Below the pieces are notes generated by a model. It did not search any database and had not been told where the DNA came from. It saw only the letters and a program-made list of their open reading frames with translations. Shown here in pieces: positions 1 to 7,706 of a stretch of 64,000 nt of DNA (position 1 is the stretch's first letter; every line of letters starts with the position of its first letter). Origin of the DNA: Streptomyces sp. MP131-18 (GTDB taxonomy: Bacteria > Actinomycetota > Actinomycetes > Streptomycetales > Streptomycetaceae); assembly GCF_001984575.1 (NCBI RefSeq), contig NZ_LZNS01000001.1, forward strand, positions 1,166,717-1,230,716, given 5' to 3'. The position numbers and the translations under genes were made by a program.

Positions 1-1685
1 CGCGGATCGTCGTCGACGAGGAAGCGGCAGAACGCGCCGATGGCCGTCGCCGCCGCGTGCGTTCGCGGCACGCCGTCGCGGCCGGCCGACGGCGGCCGGC
101 CCGGCAGATCCTCGATGATCTTCGCGGTGTCCGCGGGCGGCGACTCGTAGAAGTGCGTCAGACAGCGGTGGAGGTGGGGCCAGCCGTGCAGCGGGGTCCC
201 GTCGACCAGCGCCGCCACCTGGTCAGGCACCCGCTGCGCGGCCTCGGGCAGGCCCGCGCCGTCCAGGGCCCGGCCGATATGGCCGAGCAGACGGGCCCGG
301 GTGACGTGGTCGGTGGCGCGGGCCAGCATGTCCACCGCCGCGCCGAGACCGGCGGCCGGGTCGGCCCGGACCCGCGCCGCTGCCAGCTCCAGCATGGCGA
401 CGCGGTGCTCCTCACCGGCAGCGGTCCTGACGGCGAGTTCGAGATAGCGCAACGCGGTGGCGTCCTCGGCGGAACGGGCGGCCCGCAGCAGTGCGCCCAC
501 CGGCCAGGCGCCGCCGGGCGGCACCGTCGAGGCGATGAGGTGGTCGGCGATCCACTCCGCCGGGGCGCCCCGCTCGTGCAGGTAGGCGGCGATGGTGAGG
601 TGTGCCGCGTTGCGCGCCATGAGCGTCATGGCGCCGAGCAGCGACTGCGCCAGCAGGGGGTGCCGCAGCCGCAGGGAGTCCTCGTCCGCCACGAGCCGCA
701 TCCGCACCAGGAGATCAAGGGCGTTGAGGGTCCTGCTCAGCCCGATTCCGCTCAGATGCGCGACGAGGGAGGTGTCCGCGCCGCCGCGGCCGGCGGCGAC
801 GGCGATGGCCTCCGCGACGCGCCCGGCGTCCGCGTCGATCCGGGCGACGCGCCCCCTCACCAGCTCCGCCACCTCGGGCAGCACCGCGCTCTCGGGCACT
901 ACCGGCCCCCGGGCGGCGCGAAGGCCGTCCCGGACCCAGCCGGCCAGTTCGCAGATCAGCAACGGGTTGCCTGCGGTCAGCCGATGGCAGGCGCCGACCA
1001 GTCCCGCCGTGGGGACGCGCGGCAGCAGTGCACGCATCAGCAGGGCCGTCTCCCGCTCGGAGAGCCCGTCCAGCGCCAGCTGCCGCGCGTCCAGTAATAA
1101 CTCGGCCAGCTCCGGCGGGGCCTCGGCGGGCTCGCCCGGCCGCACCGACACGACCACGACCACGGGGAGGTGGGCACACGTCTCCAGCACCAGCTGAAGC
1201 GCTGCCAGCGCCCCGGGGCCGGCCCGGCAGACGTCGTCCACCGTCAGGACCAGCGGTGCCCGCGCCGCCAGCACGGTGACCGCGCTCAGCACAGTCGGCC
1301 ACAGCGCCGGTCCCCGGCCCGGGCCGGGGACGGCCGAGCAGAAGTCCTCGGCCCCGAGCCGTTCCTGGACGCTGCGAAGCCGCGTCTGTGGCTCGCTGCC
1401 CGCCGGGAGGGCGTCGGCCAGCGCCAGGACCAGCTCCTCGACCAGCGCGCCTGGGACGTGCCGGTCCCGCCGCCGGCCGACGAGTCCTACCGTGGTGCTC
1501 CCCTCGGCGCGCGCGGCACGGGCGAACGCGCCGAGCAGCGCGGTGCGCCCCGCGCCCGGCTCCCCGGTGACCACGCACCGGACCAGCCCCTTTTCCGGAC
1601 AGTCCCGCCGGGCGCGGCCCAGCGCGCGCAGCTGCGCCTCCCGGCCCACGAACGCGGGGGGCCGCGGGCGGGCCCGGCCCGTCAC
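1..1685 (-). CDS. LuxR/LAL-type ATP-binding transcriptional regulator, N-terminal part (cut by window edge)
   Basis: The visible 561 residues start at a GTG that overlaps the stop of the upstream methyltransferase (GTGA), so the two are translationally coupled. The N-terminus reads AFVGREAQLRAL (about residues 11-22), the typical opening of large LuxR-family (LAL) and related STAND ATPase regulators. A P-loop GEPGAGRT follows at 41-48 and a Walker B-like LVLTVDD near residue 140. The rest is alpha-helical, alanine-rich ATPase/TPR-like sequence. A C-terminal LuxR HTH is expected but lies outside the window. Oddity: the P-loop lysine is arginine (R47). The family assignment is fairly safe; the target genes are unknown. 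Confidence 0.75.
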   Translation of the reverse strand, partial: MTGRARPRPPAFVGREAQLRALGRARRDCPEKGLVRCVVTGEPGAGRTALLGAFARAARAEGSTTVGLVGRRRDRHVPGALVEELVLALADALPAGSEPQTRLRSVQERLGAEDFCSAVPGPGRGPALWPTVLSAVTVLAARAPLVLTVDDVCRAGPGALAALQLVLETCAHLPVVVVVSVRPGEPAEAPPELAELLLDARQLALDGLSERETALLMRALLPRVPTAGLVGACHRLTAGNPLLICELAGWVRDGLRAARGPVVPESAVLPEVAELVRGRVARIDADAGRVAEAIAVAAGRGGADTSLVAHLSGIGLSRTLNALDLLVRMRLVADEDSLRLRHPLLAQSLLGAMTLMARNAAHLTIAAYLHERGAPAEWIADHLIASTVPPGGAWPVGALLRAARSAEDATALRYLELAVRTAAGEEHRVAMLELAAARVRADPAAGLGAAVDMLARATDHVTRARLLGHIGRALDGAGLPEAAQRVPDQVAALVDGTPLHGWPHLHRCLTHFYESPPADTAKIIEDLPGRPPSAGRDGVPRTHAAATAIGAFCRFLVDDDP

Positions 1686-2566
1686 GAGGGTGCTCCCGGC
1701 CGGGCGACGAGGACGGTTCCCTGGTCGCCGATCGCGTGCGGGCGGCGTTCGAAGTGTCCGCGCACCGCCGGCCGCAGAGCGCTCCGCATATCCGCCGCTC
1801 GCGGATGCCCTTCGTACCAGAAGTCGACCAGCACCGTGCACGCCGCGTCGATCCGCTCCTCCAGGGAAATCTCCGGAAAATGCAGTGCGGACTCGGTCCG
1901 CTGGAGCGCGAAGCGGCGAAATCCTTCCTCCGCGAGAATCTCGGCGGCAGTGACGAGAAGGAAACCATGGTGATCGTACGGCTCGCCCGCGATGGGCGCG
2001 CAGACCTCGTTGAGGATATTGATCAGCTCATTGTCCGGGGCTCCGCCGATCAGCAGGATTCTGGCTCCGGGATCGGAAAGGTCACACACGCGCGCCATCT
2101 CGCGAACGGACCTTTGCAGATCGTCCACAAAGGGCAGGACCCAGGTGGAGAACACCACGTCGAAGGACGCGTCGGGGAACGGCAGTGATTCCGCGCGACC
2201 GGGGAACGCCTCGATGACACCGGCCCCTTCCGCCTCCGTGGCGAGGTGGAGCGTGGCGACCCGGTCGCGGTGCGGCTCGACGGTGGTGCAGCGGCCCGAC
2301 TCGGCCGCGACGGCCCGGGTGAGCTCCCCCGTCCCGCCGCCGACGTCCAATATTCGCCGTCCACCGGCGGTGGCGGCACGGACCAGGTCGATCTCCTCGC
2401 CGCGCCCGAGCCGCTGCACGAAGTTCAGCCATCCGTCGCGGCCGAGGCGGCGCGGGCCCCGGTACTCGGCGGGCATACGGTCCAGCGGGCCGCACAACGG
2501 GTGCGTGCGGATGGCGTTTTCGTCGAGATGCGGCATCACTGCACTCCCGGAGTTTTGCGTGTTCAC
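1682..2566 (-). CDS. Class I SAM-dependent methyltransferase
   Basis: A 294-residue protein with a Rossmann-fold methyltransferase core: motif I ILDVGGGTGEL at about 71-81, an acidic SAM-ribose residue in TTVEPH, and the post-motif segment FDVVFSTWVLPFVDD near 135-150. The GTG start is preceded by GAGGGG at a good distance. The C-terminal third (about 190-294) has no motif I recognise and may form the substrate cap. The next gene, a LuxR/LAL regulator, overlaps the stop by 4 bases, which suggests the pair is expressed together. Several stretches (about 1850-2060) are less GC-rich than neighbouring genes, which could indicate acquisition. The substrate cannot be told; a small-molecule methyltransferase is the simplest reading. 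Confidence 0.8.
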   Translation of the reverse strand: MNTQNSGSAVMPHLDENAIRTHPLCGPLDRMPAEYRGPRRLGRDGWLNFVQRLGRGEEIDLVRAATAGGRRILDVGGGTGELTRAVAAESGRCTTVEPHRDRVATLHLATEAEGAGVIEAFPGRAESLPFPDASFDVVFSTWVLPFVDDLQRSVREMARVCDLSDPGARILLIGGAPDNELINILNEVCAPIAGEPYDHHGFLLVTAAEILAEEGFRRFALQRTESALHFPEISLEERIDAACTVLVDFWYEGHPRAADMRSALRPAVRGHFERRPHAIGDQGTVLVARPGAPS

Positions 2567-2988
2567 GGTATTCCCCTCGGATGGGCTGCGGACGTGGCCG
2601 CCCCGGCACGAAGTATGCGGCCAGGGGGCTTGTCGCCGTTTCGGCGAGGCTATGCGCGTCCGCGAACTGGCAGGGTTTCGGAAGGATGCCCGAGGCGCGG
2701 ACCTCTTCGTCTCGCGCAGGCACAGGCCCTACGTGGATGGAATGACCGAACGGGTAAGCTCCCGTTAACCTTTGGCGACATCGTCCCCATCGGGATAACG
2801 TTTTACCTCCGGCCGCACCGTACCACCCAGTTGGCATATTCGGGAGGGGAGATACCCGCTGCCCTGGGGTTCGGCAAGGCTCCGATCCAGCCATTCAATC
2901 GCGCACGCCGACCGGCACAGAAAGAGACCGGAATCCGTCTGATCCAGACCGGAATCCGTCTGATCCACGAAGCTCCGAACGACACTGC
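2567..2988. other. 422-bp intergenic region upstream of the methyltransferase
   Basis: No gene is supported here. It holds the methyltransferase promoter region. The inverted repeat AACGGG-N6-CCCGTT at 2750-2767 could be a regulator site. A 21-bp tandem duplication lies at 2926-2967, close behind the stop of the phosphodiesterase gene. Confidence 0.6.
2926..2967. repeat. Perfect 21-bp tandem repeat, two copies
   Basis: The unit runs 2926-2946 and is repeated without change at 2947-2967; it begins GACCGGAATCC and ends GTCTGATCCA. It sits about 20 bases beyond the stop codon of the phosphodiesterase gene and some 360 bases before the methyltransferase start. I see no internal dyad. It may be a simple duplication or a pair of protein-binding sites. 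Confidence 0.85.
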
Positions 2989-5091
2989 CTAGCGGGGCCG
3001 GGAAGGCGCGTGGGCCGGTTGCGCGGGGGTGGGGCGGAGCATTGCCTCCCGCTGCCAGCGCAGCAGTTCGCGGTGCACCGCCTCCGCGCCCACGAGGCCG
3101 GGGGCCGGGGCGGACAGAGCCAGCGGGGACATCAGGAAGGCGCGGCTCTGCTCCCCGCCGAGGCCGCCGTGGCAGCCGATCTGGTCCTCGAAGGCGTGCA
3201 CGTCGCCGGTGTCCTGATCCACCGAGGAGTTGACCATGATGTCGGCGGCGTGCGCGAAGCCCGCGGTGCGGCGCACGGCCGCGGCGGCCCGCGGTCCGAA
3301 GGGCGCCAGCGGGTCGTGGCCGACGATCTCGCCGGTGGTGAGCCGGTGTTCGGCGCCGCCCGCGCCGAGGACGACGGGCCCGTGCCGTTCGTCGTGGACG
3401 AGCAGGAAGCCGATGCCCGGGTGTTCGGCGAGCGTGCGCAGCAGCGCGGGGCAGCGGCGTTCGATGGTCCGGCGCCCGGCCCGTCCCGGCACGTCGGGCA
3501 GGGAGATCAGGCCGAGGTTGCCGGAGGCGAGGACGACGGGCGCGCGCCCGCGCTCCTGCCGGTCGTCCTCCGCGGGCCGCGGCCGGGCGGGCCGTTCCGG
3601 CCGGTGGAGCGCGACGCGGGCGGCGCCGCGGGCCTCGGCGCCGGTCTCCTGGCGGCGCGGCGGCCTGGGCACGGGCCGCCCGCAGCCGATCCTGACCAGC
3701 TCCTCCAGCGTGTGCCCGTAGGCGGCCTCGAAGGTCTCGCCGTGGCTCTGCCCGTGGTCGGACAGCAGCACCAGGTGGTAGGGGCGGGGCGCGTGCTCGA
3801 CGGCGCGGAGGATCGTGGCGACGCAGCGGTCGAGGCGCGCGAGCACCGGCCGGGTGTCGCGGCTGTCGGGACCCGAGTGGTGGGCGACCTCGTCGTAGGC
3901 GACGAGGTCGGCGTAGACGGAGGTGCGGCCGTTGAGGACGTCGCCTATGACGGCGGCGGTGACCACGTCGCGCTGGACGACGGTGGCGAAGGCGCGGATG
4001 AACGGGTAGAGGCCGCCGCGGCTGACCCGCGGCCCGCTGCCGGTGAGCCGGGCGCGCAGGGCCTGCGCGATCTCGCGGACCAGCTCGGCGAGGAAGGAGG
4101 CGGCGGTGCGCGCGGCGTGGGCGGGGTCGGAGAAGTACGCGAAGTACCCGGCGCGCGAGCGCTGCCCGCGACCGCGCCGCGCGGCGACGGACAGCACCAG
4201 CGCGGCCTGGCCCGCGCCGCCGGTGAACAGGTTCCCGCGGCTCGCGCCGTCCTGCGCGAGCAGGCCGGCGCTGCCGGTGCGTTCGACGGCGCGGCGCTGG
4301 AGTTCCGCGGCGCTTGAGGGGCGGTTGCTGACGATGACCTCGCCGGTGTCCTTCTCGTACCAGCGGAACGCGGGCACATCCTCGTTGCTGCCGTGGAGGA
4401 TGGCCAGCTGGGCGGCGCCGGTCTGGCTCGACCAGTCGGTGTGCCAGGGCGTCAGCCGGTGGGTGGTGCCGAGGAGGGCGGCGAGGGCCGGCATCTGGGG
4501 CCGTTCGCCCTCGAGCGCGTCGCACAGCCGCCGGTGGCCGATGCCGTCGAGCTGGAGGAACACGATGCCGGGGGTATCGGTGTGCCGGGCCGTGCCCGAG
4601 CGGGCGGCCCGGCGGCCGGCCATCCGGCGCAGGCGGCGGGCCTGCGCGTCCGGGTCGCGGACGGCGAGGAAGGTGCTGGTGGCGGAGGCGGCGACGGACA
4701 TCACGGCCGCCACGACGACGGCAGTCGACGGCCCGGCGGTGCCGCGGCCGTCGGGGATGGCGCTGAGCGCGAGCCACAGCAGGGAGCCGTTGAGCAGGAA
4801 GACCAGCAGGCCGAGGGCCAGGGCGGGCACCAGCAGCATCGCGCGGACCAGCCAGGGCCAGACCAGCGCGTTGAGCAGGCCGAAGCAGCCGGCGCCGAGG
4901 GCGGCGGTGATGCCGATGCGGGTGAAGCTGTCGCCGTCGGCGGACTGGAGGTGGAAGCCGGGCAGCACCAGCGCGAGCAGCACCATGGTGAGGGTGCTCA
5001 CCGCCCACACGGCGAGCACGCGCAGCAGGGCCGCACCCGCGTTCCGCCAGGTTGTCACCGGTACCGACCTGCCCTTCTTCCGGTCTGCCAT
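2989..5091 (-). CDS. Membrane-anchored type I phosphodiesterase / alkaline-phosphatase-fold protein
   Basis: About 700 residues. The N-terminus (about 15-120) has four hydrophobic helices resembling the PF04020 4-TM phage-holin family. It is followed by an alkaline-phosphatase superfamily domain beginning PGIVFLQLDGIGHR near residue 180. Further metal-site segments are YADLVAYDEVAHHSG and LLSDHGQSHG. The start chosen is ATG within MADRKKGRS, just before the first membrane helix; longer frames upstream run into the divergent hydrolase. Membrane-tethered phosphodiester or pyrophosphate hydrolysis on the envelope is the likely role; the true substrate (nucleotide, lipid or teichoic type) is not visible. 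Confidence 0.8.
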   Translation of the reverse strand: MADRKKGRSVPVTTWRNAGAALLRVLAVWAVSTLTMVLLALVLPGFHLQSADGDSFTRIGITAALGAGCFGLLNALVWPWLVRAMLLVPALALGLLVFLLNGSLLWLALSAIPDGRGTAGPSTAVVVAAVMSVAASATSTFLAVRDPDAQARRLRRMAGRRAARSGTARHTDTPGIVFLQLDGIGHRRLCDALEGERPQMPALAALLGTTHRLTPWHTDWSSQTGAAQLAILHGSNEDVPAFRWYEKDTGEVIVSNRPSSAAELQRRAVERTGSAGLLAQDGASRGNLFTGGAGQAALVLSVAARRGRGQRSRAGYFAYFSDPAHAARTAASFLAELVREIAQALRARLTGSGPRVSRGGLYPFIRAFATVVQRDVVTAAVIGDVLNGRTSVYADLVAYDEVAHHSGPDSRDTRPVLARLDRCVATILRAVEHAPRPYHLVLLSDHGQSHGETFEAAYGHTLEELVRIGCGRPVPRPPRRQETGAEARGAARVALHRPERPARPRPAEDDRQERGRAPVVLASGNLGLISLPDVPGRAGRRTIERRCPALLRTLAEHPGIGFLLVHDERHGPVVLGAGGAEHRLTTGEIVGHDPLAPFGPRAAAAVRRTAGFAHAADIMVNSSVDQDTGDVHAFEDQIGCHGGLGGEQSRAFLMSPLALSAPAPGLVGAEAVHRELLRWQREAMLRPTPAQPAHAPSRPR

Positions 5092-5164
5092 TTTCCACGT
5101 CGGCCGCCTGGCATCCTGGGAGGACGGGGAACGGGCCGGGGGGCGGGAGCGGAAGGAGTTCCAC

Positions 5165-5941
5165 GTGCCGGTGGACATCACCTGGTGGGGGCACGCCACC
5201 GCGACGGTACTCGACTCCGGGACCTCGGTGCTGACCGATCCGCTGTTCACCCGGAGGTGCGCCCACCTGCGCCGGCGGCGCGGGACGCTGCCCCCGGTGG
5301 CCGCCAGGCGCGCGGACGTGGTCCTCGTCTCGCACCTGCACGCCGACCACCTGCACCTGCGTTCCCTCGCGCGCCTCGCCGCGGGCACGCCGCTGCTGCT
5401 GCCGCGCGGCGCGCTGCGGGCGGTGCCGGGGCTGCGGCGGCTCGCGGCCCGCCTTGAGGTGTGCGAGGTCACGCCTGGCGACCGGGTGCCGGTGGGCGGT
5501 CTCACGGTGCGGGCGGTGCCGGCCGCGCACGACGGGCGGCGGCTGCCGTTCGGGCCGCGGCGGGTGTCGGCGCTCGGCTACGTGGTGGAGGGGGAGGCGC
5601 GGACGTACTACGCGGGGGACACGGATCTGTTCGAGGCGATGGCGCGGGAGGCGGGGCCCGTGGACATGGTGCTGCTGCCGGTCGGCGGCTGGGGGCCGCG
5701 GCTGGGGAACGGGCATCTGAACGCGGAGCGGGCGGCGGAGGCGCTGACCCGGCTGCGCCCGCGCGGCGCGGTGCCGGTGCACTACGGCACGTACTGGCCG
5801 TTCGGGATGGCGGGGGTGCGCCCGCACGAGTTCCACTCCCCCGGTGACGAGTTCGTGCGGCACGCGGCCCGGCTGGCCCCGGCGGTGCGGGTGCACCGGC
5901 TGCGGCACGGCGAGAGCGTGCGGCTGGCGGTGGCCGGATGA
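5165..5941 (+). CDS. UlaG-like metallo-beta-lactamase-fold hydrolase
   Basis: A 258-residue protein. The GTG start (VPVDITWWGHAT) follows GGAAGGAG by about six bases. WWGHAT near the N-terminus is typical of the UlaG/beta-lactamase-domain-2 group. The metal-binding SHLHADHLHL motif is near residue 60, GDTDLF near 145 and PVHYGTYWP near 205. The family acts on phosphoesters or lactones using Mn or Zn; the substrate here is unknown. The stop overlaps the start of the DedA gene (ATGA), so the two are co-translated. The gene is divergent from the holin/phosphodiesterase gene, and together they suggest an envelope-related locus. Confidence 0.82.
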   Translation: MPVDITWWGHATATVLDSGTSVLTDPLFTRRCAHLRRRRGTLPPVAARRADVVLVSHLHADHLHLRSLARLAAGTPLLLPRGALRAVPGLRRLAARLEVCEVTPGDRVPVGGLTVRAVPAAHDGRRLPFGPRRVSALGYVVEGEARTYYAGDTDLFEAMAREAGPVDMVLLPVGGWGPRLGNGHLNAERAAEALTRLRPRGAVPVHYGTYWPFGMAGVRPHEFHSPGDEFVRHAARLAPAVRVHRLRHGESVRLAVAG

Positions 5942-6630
5942 CGACGGCGGGCGCGGAGTGCGCGCTCGCCGCCTCACGGGCGGTGTCCCCGGATACGACG
6001 CAGCAGGCGATCGGCTACCCGTCGCTGTTCCTGCTGGTGCTGCTGGGGGCGCTGGTGCCGGTGGTGCCGACGGGCGCGGTGGTCAGCTCGGCGGCGGCGG
6101 TCGCGTTCCACCACAGCAACGCGGCGGCGTTCTCGCTCGGGGTGTTCGCGGTGGCCGCCGCGGCGGCGTTCCTCGGCGACGCGATCCTGTACGCGCTGGG
6201 CGGGCGCGGGGTGCGGTCGCGGAACGGGTCGCGCTGGCTGGACCGGATACGCGAGCAGGTGGCGCCCGAGCCGCTGGCGCGGGCGCAGGAGCGGCTGGCG
6301 CGGCGGGGCGCGACGGTGCTGCTGGTGTCGCGGCTCGTCCCGGCCGGCCGCATACCCGTGATGCTGGCCTGCCTCCTGGCGCGCATGCCCCTGCACCGCT
6401 ACCTGCGCGGCAATCTGCCCGCGGTGCTCGGCTGGGCGGCGACCTACCAGCTGCTGGGGATGCTGGGCGGCGCGCTGTTCCCGCATCCGTGGCAGGGCGT
6501 GGTCGCCGCGGTGACGCTCACGCTGCTGATCGCGGCGGCGCCGGTGGTCCTGCGCCGTCTGCGGCAGGCCCTCGGCCGGCCGGCGGCGGGCCGGCCGCGC
6601 CCGGCGCGTGGGCTTCGCGGGCGCGGATGA
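5938..6630 (+). CDS. DedA/SNARE-associated (VTT) family membrane protein
   Basis: About 230 residues with several hydrophobic helices (about 28-55, 60-85, 150-170, 180-205). The DedA-type segment SRLVPAGRIP lies near residue 135; its arginine and proline are the conserved residues of the family motif. DedA proteins are inner-membrane transporters or scramblases linked to undecaprenyl-phosphate or lipid recycling. It is coupled by a 4-base overlap to the UlaG-like hydrolase. The Arg/Pro-rich C-terminal tail overlaps 113 bases of the convergent HxlR gene, so the exact 3' boundary of one of the two may be shorter in function than in reading frame. Confidence 0.8.
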   Translation: MTTAGAECALAASRAVSPDTTQQAIGYPSLFLLVLLGALVPVVPTGAVVSSAAAVAFHHSNAAAFSLGVFAVAAAAAFLGDAILYALGGRGVRSRNGSRWLDRIREQVAPEPLARAQERLARRGATVLLVSRLVPAGRIPVMLACLLARMPLHRYLRGNLPAVLGWAATYQLLGMLGGALFPHPWQGVVAAVTLTLLIAAAPVVLRRLRQALGRPAAGRPRPARGLRGRG

Positions 6631-6973
6631 TCTCGGGCAGCCGGGCCGCGATGACGTCGATCATGGTCCGCAGCGGCGCGGTGAGCTCCCGGCCGATGTC
6701 CGTGAGGGCGTAGCTGACCCGCACCGGCACGACGGGCTCGACCCGGCGGGTGATCAGCCCGTCCTCGGTCAGGACCCGCAGGTTCTGCGAGAGCATCTTC
6801 TCGCTGATGCCGCCGATGCGGTCGCGCAGCTGGTAGAAGCGCAGCGGCTCCTCCCGCAGCGCGACGAGAACGAGCACTCCCCAGCGGCTGGTCACGTGGT
6901 CGAGGACCGTGCGCGTCGGGCAGTCGCGCACGAACACGTCGTCGGCACCGTCGGCCTGCGGTCCTACGTTCAT
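6518..6973 (-). CDS. HxlR-family winged-helix transcriptional regulator
   Basis: 151 residues. Residues about 25-110 carry the HxlR HTH signature: SRWGVLVLVAL, LRFYQLRDRIGGISEKMLSQNLRVLTEDGL in pieces, and a wing ending in YALTDIGREL. A cysteine sits just before the domain (DCPTRTVLDHV), as in redox- or electrophile-sensing members. It is divergent from a DsbA-like oxidoreductase, the usual partner arrangement, and likely controls it through the repeats between the genes. The last 30 residues are Pro/Ala/Gly-rich and overlap the 3' end of the DedA gene. Confidence 0.87.
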   Translation of the reverse strand: MNVGPQADGADDVFVRDCPTRTVLDHVTSRWGVLVLVALREEPLRFYQLRDRIGGISEKMLSQNLRVLTEDGLITRRVEPVVPVRVSYALTDIGRELTAPLRTMIDVIAARLPEIIRAREAHAPGAAGPPPAGRGPAADGAGPPAPPRSAA

Positions 6974-6981
6974 GACGTGAC

Positions 6982-7013
6982 CTTACCAAAAGGTATGCCC
7001 TTACCAGGGGTTA
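6982..7013. promoter_or_regulatory. Putative HxlR operator repeats between divergent genes
   Basis: Two related copies, CTTACCAAAAGGTA at 6982-6995 and CTTACCAGGGGTTA at 7000-7013, are spaced 18 bp apart start to start in the gap between the HxlR regulator and the DsbA-like gene. The first is an imperfect dyad (TACC-N4-GGTA minus one). Location and repetition suggest regulator binding; this is inference. Confidence 0.5.
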
Positions 7014-7036
7014 GCCGCATGTCCTAGGGTGAGCCT

Positions 7037-7687
7037 ATGAGCGAGATCACGGTGGAGGTCTGGTCGGACCTCGTCTGCCCCTGGTGCTATATCGGCAAGC
7101 GACGCCTGGAGCGGGCGCTCGCCGACTTCGACGGCCGGGACGAGGTGCGGGTGGTGTGGCGCAGCTACCAGCTGGACCCGGAGGCGCCCGCCACGGCGGA
7201 CCTGACGCTGCCCGCCCACCTGACCGAGCGACAGGGCCTGCCCCCCGAGCAGGTCGCGGAGATGCTGGGGCGGGTCACCGGGATAGCCGAGGGCGACGGG
7301 CTCGCCTACCGGCTGGCGGAGGCCAGACCGGCGAACACCTTCGACGCGCACCGTCTCGTCCACCACGCCGCGGGCCTCGGCCTCGGTGCCGCGGTGCAGG
7401 AACGGCTGCTGGCCGCCTACGCGCAGGAGGGCATTGCGCTCGCCGGACACGAGACCCTGGCGCGGCTGGCCGCGGAGGCCGGCTGCGACGAGGCGGCGGC
7501 GCGGCGCGCGCTGGCGAACGGGGACCACGCCGACGCCGTGCGCGAGGACATCGCGACCGCCCGGCAGCTCGGCATCACCGGCGTCCCCGCCTTCGTCCTC
7601 GACCGCGCCTTCCTGGTCTCGGGCGCACAGCCGGCGGAGGCGTTCGGCCGGGTCCTGCGCGAGCTGCACACGCGCGGCGCGGCGTAG
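7037..7687 (+). CDS. DsbA-family oxidoreductase (FrnE-like)
   Basis: 216 residues, thioredoxin fold with an inserted helical domain. The redox motif CPWC is at residues 14-17 (SDLVCPWCYIGKRRLE), and the cis-proline loop ITGVPAFVLD is near 180. There is no signal peptide, so it acts in the cytoplasm, as expected for FrnE-type thiol oxidoreductases/isomerases. It is transcribed divergently from the HxlR regulator across a 63-bp gap with operator-like repeats, consistent with stress-inducible expression. Member proteins have been linked to polyketide or stress functions, but nothing here points to a specific substrate. Confidence 0.87.
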   Translation: MSEITVEVWSDLVCPWCYIGKRRLERALADFDGRDEVRVVWRSYQLDPEAPATADLTLPAHLTERQGLPPEQVAEMLGRVTGIAEGDGLAYRLAEARPANTFDAHRLVHHAAGLGLGAAVQERLLAAYAQEGIALAGHETLARLAAEAGCDEAAARRALANGDHADAVREDIATARQLGITGVPAFVLDRAFLVSGAQPAEAFGRVLRELHTRGAA

Positions 7688-7706
7688 GCCGACAGGACTC
7701 CCGGGC

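Noticed and set aside
1..2566. Edge of a polyketide or peptide biosynthetic cluster
   Set aside because: A LAL regulator and a methyltransferase suggest one, but no synthase, halogenase or transporter gene is present in the window, so it cannot be supported.
2765..5977. A very long open frame on the minus strand (over 1000 codons)
   Set aside because: It is Arg/Pro-rich and has no domain; it is the out-of-frame shadow of the phosphodiesterase and hydrolase genes in GC-rich DNA.
5974..6486. Minus-strand frame opposite the DedA gene
   Set aside because: Gln/Arg/His-rich with no domain; it is a shadow of the membrane protein.
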